Part shown: positions 15,213 to 22,974 of the stretch, piece after piece
Layout: every line of letters starts with the position of its first letter
How positions within the stretch are numbered: the first letter of the stretch is position 1
From: Chloroflexota bacterium
Lineage (GTDB): Bacteria > Chloroflexota > Dehalococcoidia > DSTF01 > RBG-16-68-14
Assembly: GCA_022562155.1 (NCBI GenBank)
Contig: JADFPV010000025.1
Span: 1-36,170, forward strand
Length of the DNA stretch: 36,170 bases
Direction: 5' to 3'
Translations under genes and position numbers: made by a program
Notes under the pieces: generated by a model
What the model was told of the DNA's origin: nothing
The model's database searches: none
The model's input: the letters and a program-made list of their open reading frames with translations, nothing else

Positions 15213-16328
15213 TTAGACGCGGGCTCGAGCGACGGTCTCCGCTGGCGTGACGGGCGCCTTGCCCTGCTCCTTGAGGAGCTCCATCCAGCGGATGTTGTAG
15301 AAACGAGGGTTGTCGAAGGCCATGTATCCGTTGCTCCGGATCCAGCTTATCATGTAGGCGATGGCCATCGGAACCGTGCGCTGGGGCGTGTAGCCGACAA
15401 CGCTTGTCATCTTGTCATTCGAGCACTGGTAATCGCGTACCCGGGGAGGCGCCGGCACGAACTTCACGTCAACCTCGTAGCTCTCGGTCTTTAGAGCGCT
15501 GGCAGCTAGCTGGGCAAGTTCCTTCACCTGGTAGTTCCGCTGGACAACGTTGAACGTCTCACCGCGCACCGCGTCCTCGGGTGCTTCCAGACACGCGATG
15601 TGAGCCTGCGCGACATCCGCAACGTCAACCAGAGGCCGGCGGATCAGGCCGTCACCGTGGATCTGGAGCTTGCCGGCCTGCATTGCGTCCTTCACAAACG
15701 TGTTGACGACGAGGTCGTAGCGCATACGAGGGCTGAAGCCGAACACTGTGGCCTGGCGCAGGATCACCGGACTGAAGTGTTCGTCGGCCAATTCCCTTAG
15801 GCGCGCTTCGGCGTAGAGCTTCCCTTCTGCGTAGGCACCCTTCGGGTTGACCGGGGCCTCTTCCGTGTAGACCTGACCATTCGGGAGACCGTCATAGACA
15901 GAGCAGCTCGAACCGAACGTGAAGCGCCGAACACCAACGCGCTTCGCAACCGCTGCGATGCGTTCCGTGCCCAGCGCGTTCATCTCCCAGTTAGCCTGCG
16001 GGTCGTACTCGGCCGTGGGGTCGTTGGACAGGCCCGCTAGGTGAATGACGCTGTCAACGCCCGCGATCCAGGCGTCTTCCACGTCGCGAATGTCGCCTTG
16101 GATCAACTCGATGCGATCGAGCACGTCCGCCAGAGGCTTCTTGCCCCAGTAGAGCGTATCCAGAACGCGGACCGTATACCCCTGGTCTAGCAGTCGCCTG
16201 ACGAGTACCGCGCCGATGTAGCCGCCGCCGCCCGTAACGAGCACGCGCTTCGCACTCGAGCCGCTTCGCACGGAACGGCCGTTCTGGCCAAGTTCGGAGC
16301 CATGTTGGTTACTAAATTGTATTGCCAC
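15213..16328 (-). CDS. NAD-dependent epimerase/dehydratase (extended SDR)
   Basis: A roughly 371-residue nucleotide-sugar epimerase/dehydratase. Seen: LVTGGGGYIG dinucleotide-binding loop, GDIRD, HLAGLSNDP, GSSCSVYDG with catalytic Ser, AYAEGKLYAE with Tyr and Lys of YxxxK, and RQATVFGFSPRMRYD, a substrate-binding block common in UDP/GDP-sugar SDRs. About 30 polar residues precede the Rossmann core. GTG 16328 is preferred to ATG 16337: AGGAG lies nine bases upstream of the GTG but touches the ATG. A near-consensus promoter is 130 bases upstream. It is followed at three bases by the RmlD-like gene, so both should supply one modified sugar nucleotide. The exact reaction (epimerisation, dehydration or reduction) is not resolvable. 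Confidence 0.83.
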   Translation of the reverse strand: MAIQFSNQHGSELGQNGRSVRSGSSAKRVLVTGGGGYIGAVLVRRLLDQGYTVRVLDTLYWGKKPLADVLDRIELIQGDIRDVEDAWIAGVDSVIHLAGLSNDPTAEYDPQANWEMNALGTERIAAVAKRVGVRRFTFGSSCSVYDGLPNGQVYTEEAPVNPKGAYAEGKLYAEARLRELADEHFSPVILRQATVFGFSPRMRYDLVVNTFVKDAMQAGKLQIHGDGLIRRPLVDVADVAQAHIACLEAPEDAVRGETFNVVQRNYQVKELAQLAASALKTESYEVDVKFVPAPPRVRDYQCSNDKMTSVVGYTPQRTVPMAIAYMISWIRSNGYMAFDNPRFYNIRWMELLKEQGKAPVTPAETVARARV

Positions 16329-16474
16329 GCCGATCATCTCCTGCTCGGCCCCAACTAGCGGGTCCTCCGCAGTGGGTACCGTTAACCGAACGCCGGGAAG
16401 CTAATCATTAGCCACCCGTCGGCGGGGAAAGGCGGGGCAGGTTCTATACTGAGGCCACCAGCCGCAGTGGCACC

Positions 16475-16503
16475 TGTATAACATAAAGTCGAGAGATTGT
16501 CAA
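16475..16503 (-). promoter_or_regulatory. Near-consensus sigma-70 promoter of the epimerase-rmlD operon
   Basis: Minus strand TTGACA (16498-16503), exactly 17 nt, TATACA (16475-16480) with TG one base upstream of the -10. It lies 30 bases beyond the stop of the GT2 gene and would give a leader of about 130-140 nt. This is the best promoter match in the window. Confidence 0.7.
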
Positions 16504-16532
16504 TCGAGAACCGATTCGCTCGAGCCAGCTCA

Positions 16533-17615
16533 TCAGACCTCCGGGTGCGTCCCCTCAGTGAGCTTCAGCCCGGGGTTGCTCGTTTCTTTCTCTCCGGAAG
16601 GGTGGCCGCGGTCCACGGTCTTCCCCATCCGTCCACGCCAGTAGTCCGCCACTCCAGCAGTGATAGCGCGCGCCAGATCTAGACGGCCTCCCAACGTCAG
16701 TACCGCGACGCGGGTCAGGCGGGTCGTGATGAAGTACATCCAGAAGAGTGTCCGCCGGATCGGCGAGCGCACGTGCTTGTGAATCAGGTAAGGCCGGTTG
16801 CGCGTCAAATAGTAGAGCCCAAACGCCGTCTCTGAACCGCCGATTGTCGCTCCCTTCCGATGATGGATCACGGCATCCGGCACGAACCAGAGACGGTAAC
16901 CGGCATCGTGCGCCCGCCGCACGAAGTCCGTGTCGTCGTAGTAGATGAAGAAGTTGTTATCTAACAGCCCTACCCTGCGTAGGACGCCCGCTGGAACCAG
17001 CAGGCAAGAGAGGTTCGCCGTGTCCACGAGTCGTGGCTGGTCAAATTCGTCCGTTGGACACTTGCCTAAGATCTGGTGCTTCCAGATGCCGCGCGTCCAG
17101 TCGAACTGTCCGACCGAATCGTCGAGCGTGCCGGGATGGTGATAGAGGTATGACTTAGGCGCAGTCATCGTGCGTTCGTCGCCTGCAGCCACCAGCCGAT
17201 TTAGGAAATCCGGCTCCACCCGGACATCGCCATTCAGGAACAGTACGTAATCGAAACCGGCGCCGAGGCAATACTCGATCCCGCGATTGCAAGCTCCGGT
17301 GAAGCCCAGGTTGGCGTCATTCTCCAGAACGATGGCGTCGGGCTGGAGGCGCCGCAGGATGTCCAGGGAATCGTCTTCCGACGCGTTGTCAACCATCACG
17401 AGCTGATAGTTGGGATATGAGATCGCGCGAAGCGACTCCGCGAACTCCGCCATGAACGCGGCGCCGTCGGTATTTACAGTCAGCACCGCAACCGAAGGAG
17501 CGGTGCGCTCCTCGCCTACCTTCGACAACGTTCTCCCCGCCTTTTTACCACAGTGCCTCAATCTAGTTAGGGTCCTCTGCCCTACCTTCCCCAACGGCAC
17601 CGTCCGAATGATCAT
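16533..17615 (-). CDS. Family 2 glycosyltransferase (rhamnosyltransferase-like)
   Basis: A 360-residue GT-A fold glycosyltransferase of family 2, WbbL/RfbF-like. After about 40 basic residues come the blocks SVAVLTVNTDGAAF, VDNASEDDS (nucleotide binding), NDANLGFTGACNRGI, LFLNGDVRVEPDF (metal/nucleotide site) and FFIYYDDTDFVRRAHDAGYR with the catalytic acidic residues, then a WFVPDAVIHHRKGAT tail, all usual for this group. Such enzymes often transfer rhamnose or a similar deoxysugar to polysaccharide precursors, which fits the neighbouring RmlD-like and SDR genes. A C-terminal hydrophobic segment may hold it at the membrane. ATG 17615 is used; the strong promoter for the next operon lies just beyond its stop. 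Confidence 0.87.
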   Translation of the reverse strand: MIIRTVPLGKVGQRTLTRLRHCGKKAGRTLSKVGEERTAPSVAVLTVNTDGAAFMAEFAESLRAISYPNYQLVMVDNASEDDSLDILRRLQPDAIVLENDANLGFTGACNRGIEYCLGAGFDYVLFLNGDVRVEPDFLNRLVAAGDERTMTAPKSYLYHHPGTLDDSVGQFDWTRGIWKHQILGKCPTDEFDQPRLVDTANLSCLLVPAGVLRRVGLLDNNFFIYYDDTDFVRRAHDAGYRLWFVPDAVIHHRKGATIGGSETAFGLYYLTRNRPYLIHKHVRSPIRRTLFWMYFITTRLTRVAVLTLGGRLDLARAITAGVADYWRGRMGKTVDRGHPSGEKETSNPGLKLTEGTHPEV

Positions 17616-17746
17616 AACACACCTGGGGAAGCGCTTGGTTCTGAAATGCCGGCTTCAGTTGCTGTGTTAACATATATATACTCAGTATCCCTCAGGAGCG
17701 TCTGTGGACAGGCTCGGTAGCTACGACGGAGGAACCTGGAACGCGA
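17616..17746. promoter_or_regulatory. AT-rich divergent promoter region
   Basis: Between the GT2 gene (minus) and the methyltransferase-wzm-wzt operon (plus), GTTAACATATATATACTCAG around 17664-17684 offers -10-like TATACT and TATATA hexamers on both strands. Exact start sites cannot be set. A GGAGG Shine-Dalgarno precedes the ATG at 17747. Confidence 0.35.
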
Positions 17747-18487
17747 ATGCGCCGCACGTTGGTCAACGTAATCAACGCCGTCCCAGGAGGTGACCGACTA
17801 CTGGATCAGTACCGCCGGCTGCGCCTCTCCGTGCGGCCGGACGCCAAGGCCCACCGCGGCTATGTTGGCGGCATGTGGGAAGAGATCGGCAAGGTACAGA
17901 TCGATTTCATGGTCGGCCAAGGCCTTCAGCCAGATGATGTCTTCGTGGACGTAGCGTGTGGCAGCCTGCGCGCCGGACGGCACTTCATCAGCTATCTCAA
18001 TCCGAACAACTACCTTGGCCTCGATCACAACAGATGGCTTATTGAGGCGGGGCTAAAGCATGAGATCCCCAAGCAGGTGCGCAAGGAGAAAGGTCCCGAG
18101 TTCGTTGTCTCAAACACGTTCGAGTTCGACAAATTCACCAAGCGGCCCAGGCTCGGCTTGGCCCAGTCGCTCTTCAGCCACCTCACGCCGGATGACATCC
18201 ACGTGTGCCTTGCCAACCTCAAGGAAGCAATGCAGCCAGGAGGGCGCTTCTTTGCGACCTTCATACGTAGGGGGAACCGCGCTGCCGCGTTCGCCGATCG
18301 CGGAATCCTGACGCATGACTACGAGAACCCTGCCGAATCGGCAGACGACCTAGCGTTCGAATACGATGCGGAGGACCTTCTCAAGATCGGCCGAGAGATC
18401 GGATGGCAAGCGCGATACATCGGTGACTGGGGCCATCCTCGCGGCCAGGAGATGCTTGAGTTCGCCCTGCCCGAAGCGGAAGTATAG
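17747..18487 (+). CDS. Class I SAM-dependent methyltransferase
   Basis: A 246-residue methyltransferase. Its motif I reads VFVDVACGSLRAGRHF, an unusual but recognisable form of the glycine-rich SAM loop, with acidic LGLDHN at the end of strand two and a SLFSHLTPDD plus MQPGGRFFATF pair in place of motifs IV and post-IV. The first 40 residues are basic and could bind a membrane or glycan. The gene opens the operon with wzm (17 bases downstream), wzt and an AlkP-type hydrolase. In ABC-transporter O-antigen systems a terminal methyl or phosphomethyl group can cap the chain and signal export, so a capping role is possible; nothing in the sequence proves it. Confidence 0.78.
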   Translation: MRRTLVNVINAVPGGDRLLDQYRRLRLSVRPDAKAHRGYVGGMWEEIGKVQIDFMVGQGLQPDDVFVDVACGSLRAGRHFISYLNPNNYLGLDHNRWLIEAGLKHEIPKQVRKEKGPEFVVSNTFEFDKFTKRPRLGLAQSLFSHLTPDDIHVCLANLKEAMQPGGRFFATFIRRGNRAAAFADRGILTHDYENPAESADDLAFEYDAEDLLKIGREIGWQARYIGDWGHPRGQEMLEFALPEAEV

Positions 18488-18504
18488 CCGAGACACGGAG
18501 ACTC

Positions 18505-19317
18505 ATGGCAGCCACTGTCACTCGAACAAGTAGTGCGCCCGACCTGCTGAGGTCGCTTTCCACGACGTGGGATCTGCTCTTGGCGATCACGCTGCGCGAT
18601 ATTCGCGTGCGCTATCAGGGCACGTTCCTGAGTTTCATCTGGTGGATCGCCCGCCCGCTGACTCTGGGAACCGTTCTTTACATCGCACTGGGGCGCGTGC
18701 TGGATCTGAGGGCCGACGTCCCGAACTACTCGATCTTTCTTCTGTCCGCGCTGTTTCCTTGGTTCTGGTTCTCTGGTTCGGTCAGCCAAGCCACGGGCAT
18801 CTTCGTCGGGAATAGCGGGCTCTTGAAGAAGGTCCGCTTTCCAAAGCTGATCCTCCCGCTGTCCGCCGTTCTCTTCAACACCTCTCAGTTCCTCCTGACG
18901 CTGCCCATCCTGATCGGATTCGTCCTGGTCGCAGGCATCGATCCCGAGCTGATGTGGCTCGCCGGCATTCCGGCGCTGATGGCGCTCCAACTGCTCCTCC
19001 TGATCGGGCTGGGAACGCTGCTGGCAACGCTTAACGTTTTCTTTCGCGACCTTGGGCCAATGGTAGACGTAGCCCTACTGTTGTTGTTCTACCTCTCGGC
19101 CATTATCTTCCCGCTGGATCTCGTGCCGGATGAATTTAGGCCGATCATGGCCCTCAATCCGGTTGCGCCTCTGATCGACGCATGGAGGAACTTATTCCTA
19201 TACGGTGAATTCCTTGATGGAGCCATCTGGCCGGCGCTGGCGATTACGGCGGCATCCCTGGCCTTAGGTCTGTTTCTGTTCAACAAGCTAGAAGGGAACT
19301 TTGCGGATGCCGTCTGA
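18505..19317 (+). CDS. wzm: ABC-2 type polysaccharide export permease
   Basis: A 270-residue inner-membrane protein with about six hydrophobic helices, the permease of a Wzm/Wzt (TagGH/KpsMT-like) exporter of undecaprenol-linked glycans. Recognisable features are the N-terminal amphipathic DLLLAITLRDIRVRYQGT, FIWWIARPL, ALFPWFWFSGSV, and the loop LKKVRFPKLILPLSAV, all typical of ABC-2 O-antigen/teichoic acid permeases, ending with MALNPVAPLIDAWRNLFLYG. GGAG precedes the ATG at 18505. The stop overlaps the start region of wzt by eleven bases, so the two should be made together. Confidence 0.92.
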   Translation: MAATVTRTSSAPDLLRSLSTTWDLLLAITLRDIRVRYQGTFLSFIWWIARPLTLGTVLYIALGRVLDLRADVPNYSIFLLSALFPWFWFSGSVSQATGIFVGNSGLLKKVRFPKLILPLSAVLFNTSQFLLTLPILIGFVLVAGIDPELMWLAGIPALMALQLLLLIGLGTLLATLNVFFRDLGPMVDVALLLLFYLSAIIFPLDLVPDEFRPIMALNPVAPLIDAWRNLFLYGEFLDGAIWPALAITAASLALGLFLFNKLEGNFADAV

Positions 19318-20164
19318 GGGGCGTTACGCCATACGGCTGGATGGTGTATCAAAGCGATACTTCCTCAACCGCACCACATCCTGGCGTCTTCAAGACGTGA
19401 TCAGGAACCCGCGGATGATCTGGACCCAGCGCAAGGGCGAAGCGTTCTGGGCGCTCAGCGACATCTCGTTAGACGTAACCCGCGGCGAGATTCTGGGCGT
19501 CATCGGCGCGAACGGATCCGGCAAGAGCACACTGCTGCGCACCATGGTCGGGCTGTCGCCCCCCACAGAGGGCACCGTCTCGGTCAATGGACGATACGCC
19601 GCCCTGCTCGAACTTGGAGCAGGGTTTCATCCCGACGGCACGGGGCGCGACAATGCGTTCGTTAACGCGCTGTTCATGGGACTCAGCAAGCAACGAGCGC
19701 GCGAGCTGATGCCGGAGATCCTCGAGTTTTCGGGCCTCGGCAAGTTCGCTGACCAGCCAATGCGGACGTACTCATCGGGCATGTATGTGCGGCTGGGGTT
19801 CGCCGTCGCCGTCCATGTCCAGCCGGAGATCCTCGTGATCGATGAGATCCTCGCAGTGGGCGACGCCGACTTCCAGCAGAAATGCTTCGATCATTTCGCG
19901 GAGCTGAAACAGCAATCGGCCACGATCATCCTGGTCACGCACAGCATGAGCACGCTGCGGGAGTTCGCGGACCGGGTCATTCACATGGAGCACGGGCGGG
20001 TCGTCAATGATGGAGACCCGGACGCCGTCATCGACAAGTACATGATGAACCGCCTTACGGCATCGCCGGCCGCACGTAAGGTCTTCAGGAGATCGCTTGA
20101 GGCGCAGGGACTGCTGCCCGAAGAGGCCGTGGAAGAGTCGACCCCCGGTGGGGTTGAGCGATAG
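19307..20164 (+). CDS. wzt: ABC transporter ATP-binding protein for polysaccharide export
   Basis: The 285-residue ATPase partner of the permease. Walker A is GANGSGKSTLLRTM, the signature motif region reads MRTYSSGMYVRLGFAV, Walker B is ILVIDEILAVGDADFQ and the switch His is in VTHSMSTL, as in Wzt/TagH. The protein stops shortly after the nucleotide-binding domain, with only about 50 further residues, so the C-terminal carbohydrate-binding domain found in capped-O-antigen Wzt proteins is absent. ATG 19307 is chosen: it has GAAGGGA upstream; a TTG at 19301 is less likely. It follows wzm with overlap and is ten bases ahead of the AlkP gene. Confidence 0.93.
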   Translation: MPSEGRYAIRLDGVSKRYFLNRTTSWRLQDVIRNPRMIWTQRKGEAFWALSDISLDVTRGEILGVIGANGSGKSTLLRTMVGLSPPTEGTVSVNGRYAALLELGAGFHPDGTGRDNAFVNALFMGLSKQRARELMPEILEFSGLGKFADQPMRTYSSGMYVRLGFAVAVHVQPEILVIDEILAVGDADFQQKCFDHFAELKQQSATIILVTHSMSTLREFADRVIHMEHGRVVNDGDPDAVIDKYMMNRLTASPAARKVFRRSLEAQGLLPEEAVEESTPGGVER

Positions 20165-20173
20165 GGAGCACTC

Positions 20174-21727
20174 ATGGCCCGTACCACGCTGGTGATCGGT
20201 CTGGATGGAGCGGATTGGTCCCTACTCAACCCGCTCATGGAAGACGGCGCGATGCCGACGCTGAAGGCCTTCGTCGCGTCCGGCGTAAGCGCCACGTTGG
20301 AGTCCATCCGCCCAACGAACTCAATGTCCGCGTGGACGTCGCTGATGACGGGCACCAACCCGGGCAAACACGGCGTCTACGACTTCGTACGAAAGACGGA
20401 TACGCCGTTCAAGACCACCGTGACGAACTCTTCAGTCATCGGGTTCCCCACCATCTGGGAGACGCTGACAGCCGCCGGGCGAAGCTCCTGCGTCATCGAT
20501 ATGCCTCCGCTCTATCCGCCATTCGAGATCAACGGCGCGATGATCGGCGGGATGGGTGCCGTGACATCGTTCGATCGCTCCTATACCTGCCCAGCAGAAC
20601 TGGCTGGGGAGGTCGAAAACGCCGTCGGCGAGTTCCTGCCGGACGTCGCCTGGGTAGGCAAAGCGGGGCAGCAGGAAGAACTCCTGGAGGAGTGGATTGC
20701 CCTCGTTGACAATCGTCGCAAGGTGGCGGAGTACCTGCTGGGCAAACAGGCTTGGGACCTCTTTTTCGCGGTGTTCGTCGCACCAGACCGCGTCCAGCAT
20801 GTCTTCTGGCAAGAGCTAACAGAGCGCGGCCCGCTCTACTCGAAGGTGCGCCGTTTCTACGAAAAGCTGGACGAGGCGATCGCCAGGCTGATAGAGCGGG
20901 TCGACACGACGGAATCTGACGTCTTGCTCGTCTCCGACCACGGATTTCGCACGTTCCACGACACCTTCGACGTCAACCAAGTCTTGGCGGAGGCCGGCCT
21001 GCTGAAGTGGCAAGACGTGGAGCCTATGGCCGCCGGGGTGCTGCGGAAGGCGGGAAGGATCGTGAAGCCTCTGGCTGGACGGCTGGAGCAGGTCATCCAG
21101 CGGCGTTATCCAGCGCAGCGAGAGCTACTGGAAGACTCAGTTGCCTATAGCGACCTGTCGGAGAGCGTTCACCTGAACCTCGCCGGCCGCGAGTCCACAG
21201 GCTCAGTATCGCCGGGCGAAGTCGAATCGGTCCGCGAGCTGGTGACTTCCAAGCTCTTGGAGTTCCGCGACCCGCAAAACGGGCAGCCGGTGATCAAGGA
21301 GGTGCTCGATGGAGGCGACTACTTCCACGGCGCGCACGACGGGGACGCGCCCGACCTGCTCCTTGAGTGCCACGATGGCTACGCGCACAACAACGGCCTG
21401 GGGCGCGTAATGTTCCGCTGGACGTACTGCCAGGGCGTCCACTCCATGAACGGGATCATCGCGGGACTGGGGCCGAGCTTCCGCCAGAGCGCCAACGCCT
21501 CGACCGTCAGCATTCTGGACGTCACGCCAACGCTTCTTGCCCTCCAGGGCCTAGGCGCTCCAGACGGAACTGATGGACGCATTGCCGAAGAGCTTCTGGA
21601 ACAGACGCCTCAGCCGGCGGAACAGCCGGTCGCGGTGTCGGAGCGAACCGGAGAGGCGACTCCTTACACGGAAGAGGAAGAGGAAGCGGTACGCGAACGG
21701 CTACGGGGGCTGGGCTACATCGAATAG
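20174..21727 (+). CDS. Alkaline-phosphatase-superfamily phosphohydrolase, copy 1
   Basis: A 517-residue cytosolic protein of the group of predicted AlkP-superfamily phosphohydrolases/phosphomutases. Metal-binding and catalytic elements are visible: GLDGAD with Asp11, TNSMSAWTSLMTGTNPGKHG with Ser50 in the place of the nucleophile, FVAPDRVQHVFW, VSDHGF with Asp255-His256, and a C-terminal GVHSMNGIIAG His. The acidic tail (TEEEEEAVRERLRGLGY) is common in this group. No signal peptide or membrane helix is seen. GGGAG lies ahead of the ATG. It is the last gene of the methyltransferase-wzm-wzt operon and ends base to base with the convergent methyltransferase. A role on a phosphodiester or pyrophosphate intermediate of the glycan is inferred, not shown. 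Confidence 0.85.
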   Translation: MARTTLVIGLDGADWSLLNPLMEDGAMPTLKAFVASGVSATLESIRPTNSMSAWTSLMTGTNPGKHGVYDFVRKTDTPFKTTVTNSSVIGFPTIWETLTAAGRSSCVIDMPPLYPPFEINGAMIGGMGAVTSFDRSYTCPAELAGEVENAVGEFLPDVAWVGKAGQQEELLEEWIALVDNRRKVAEYLLGKQAWDLFFAVFVAPDRVQHVFWQELTERGPLYSKVRRFYEKLDEAIARLIERVDTTESDVLLVSDHGFRTFHDTFDVNQVLAEAGLLKWQDVEPMAAGVLRKAGRIVKPLAGRLEQVIQRRYPAQRELLEDSVAYSDLSESVHLNLAGRESTGSVSPGEVESVRELVTSKLLEFRDPQNGQPVIKEVLDGGDYFHGAHDGDAPDLLLECHDGYAHNNGLGRVMFRWTYCQGVHSMNGIIAGLGPSFRQSANASTVSILDVTPTLLALQGLGAPDGTDGRIAEELLEQTPQPAEQPVAVSERTGEATPYTEEEEEAVRERLRGLGYIE

Positions 21728-22696
21728 TTAGCCGCCTCGCTTGCCGTAGATCCCAAACGCCTGACCCGGCACCAGACGCCCGCTATCGCACATCAGGGAG
21801 TCCAGCAGGAAGAGCAGCTCGCCGCGCGAGGTGCCGCGCGTGATGGCCAGCCCCCTCCCCGACAGCCTCGCCCTCACCTTGTCGATCGCACGGCCCAACC
21901 GTCCCCTGGAGTCGTCAGGCTGCCTGAAGAGCGTCAGAGCAAGCAGCGCGCCCGCCGTCCTGATGCGAAGCGGGGAGAGGTAGCGCGCGAAGACGTCCAG
22001 GATCTCGCCTGAGCGAGCGCACTCGAACGGGCTGAACTCCCATTTGGCCCTGGACGGCCAGACGATCTTGAATCGCGGCTCGCTGCTATCCCGCGTAGCA
22101 TCCACATACGTCTGGAACATGCGCTTCTTCTCTTCGGTGAACTGGAAGTACGACTCACCGACAGCGTCATGCATGAAGAAGCGTCCTTCCGATGTCAGGC
22201 TACGGCTGACTTGGAAGGCGAAGTGTTCGAGGTTCACGAGGTGATGTACCGAGGAGATGGCGACAGCCAGGTCGTACGACTCACCTGGGAGGCCGACAAA
22301 GTTGAGGTCCTGCTGTCGCGTCGCCGCCCGGCCTGGGTACGTTTGGTCCAGCCGCTTCTGTAATCGCGATAGTGCGTCACCACTAATGTCGAAGATCGTC
22401 AGGTTGAGCTGTGGATGTCGTCCGAGCAAGTGTTCCTCAATCTCGCCAGGCCCGGCACCGAAGATGCAACCGCTGGTGAACTCGCCCTCGTCTCCGATCG
22501 TCTGGTACCAGCGCTTGTCAGGATCGCCGGTGAGGCGCTCATTGAGGTAGCGTTGGATGGAGCGCCGAGGCGTCTCGGTGAGGAGCGTCTCGGTGCGCGA
22601 GTCCCAGAACTCCTCCTCTTCGCGGAGCATCTTGAGATACTCTTCGTCATCGCGGCTGACATGGAACGTGTCCTCGGGCGCGCTTTTACTCGTCAC
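21728..22696 (-). CDS. SAM-dependent methyltransferase, paralog 1 of a pair
   Basis: A methyltransferase of about 322 residues closely related to the gene at 24471-25469. The SAM loop is FGAGPGEIEEHL, the acidic strand end IFDISGDA, and AISSVHHLVNLEHF stands at motif IV. Highly conserved family blocks are DDEEYLKMLR, RYLNERLTGDPDK, WYQTIGDEGEF and, at the C-terminus, LMCDSGRLVPGQAFGIYGK. GTG 22696 is preferred over the ATG at 22747 because it aligns with the start of the paralog (MTSxS versus VTSKS); the frame is open upstream. A fragment almost identical to its C-terminus lies 1,038 bases away at 22782-22836. The acceptor is unknown; sugar or lipid-linked glycan is inferred. Confidence 0.78.
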   Translation of the reverse strand: MTSKSAPEDTFHVSRDDEEYLKMLREEEEFWDSRTETLLTETPRRSIQRYLNERLTGDPDKRWYQTIGDEGEFTSGCIFGAGPGEIEEHLLGRHPQLNLTIFDISGDALSRLQKRLDQTYPGRAATRQQDLNFVGLPGESYDLAVAISSVHHLVNLEHFAFQVSRSLTSEGRFFMHDAVGESYFQFTEEKKRMFQTYVDATRDSSEPRFKIVWPSRAKWEFSPFECARSGEILDVFARYLSPLRIRTAGALLALTLFRQPDDSRGRLGRAIDKVRARLSGRGLAITRGTSRGELLFLLDSLMCDSGRLVPGQAFGIYGKRGG

Positions 22697-22974
22697 ACGG
22701 CTGTCCCAGTTGCTAAGACCTGGCCTTTTGCCTGGGCCAGTGGCCACCCGTCGGCTGCATCGTGGTCAACTGGCATACTTACCGTAGATCCCGAACGCCT
22801 GACCCGGCACCAGACGCCCGCTATCGCACATCAGGGCCTCCCTGGGGAGCTGCGCGCACCAGCCAGGCTCACCCAAAAGGGTAGTATCCTACACGCTGTG
22901 ACATGCGCGGTCAACACACACACTCCTGTTGCGGCGCAATCCTGCGAGGCGCAGTCTTACGCACTGGCCATACG
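22697..22974 (-). other. Gap with methyltransferase relic between two cluster genes
   Basis: The 278-base interval holds no intact gene. Its middle is the C-terminal relic described at 22766-22837; the rest shows no recognisable element or promoter. Confidence 0.6.
22766..22837 (-). pseudogene. C-terminal remnant of a third methyltransferase copy
   Basis: On the minus strand the reading LMCDSGRLVPGQAFGIYGK, then YAS and TGA (22766-22768), matches the C-terminus of the methyltransferase at 21728-22696. At DNA level 22782-22836 agrees with 21744-21798 at 54 of 55 positions. Similarity stops abruptly upstream, just before the Leu-Met-Cys codons. It follows the stop of the membrane glycosyltransferase gene, the place a methyltransferase would be expected from the neighbouring gene pattern. 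The tail is all that is left, probably after a duplication and deletion. Confidence 0.8.
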
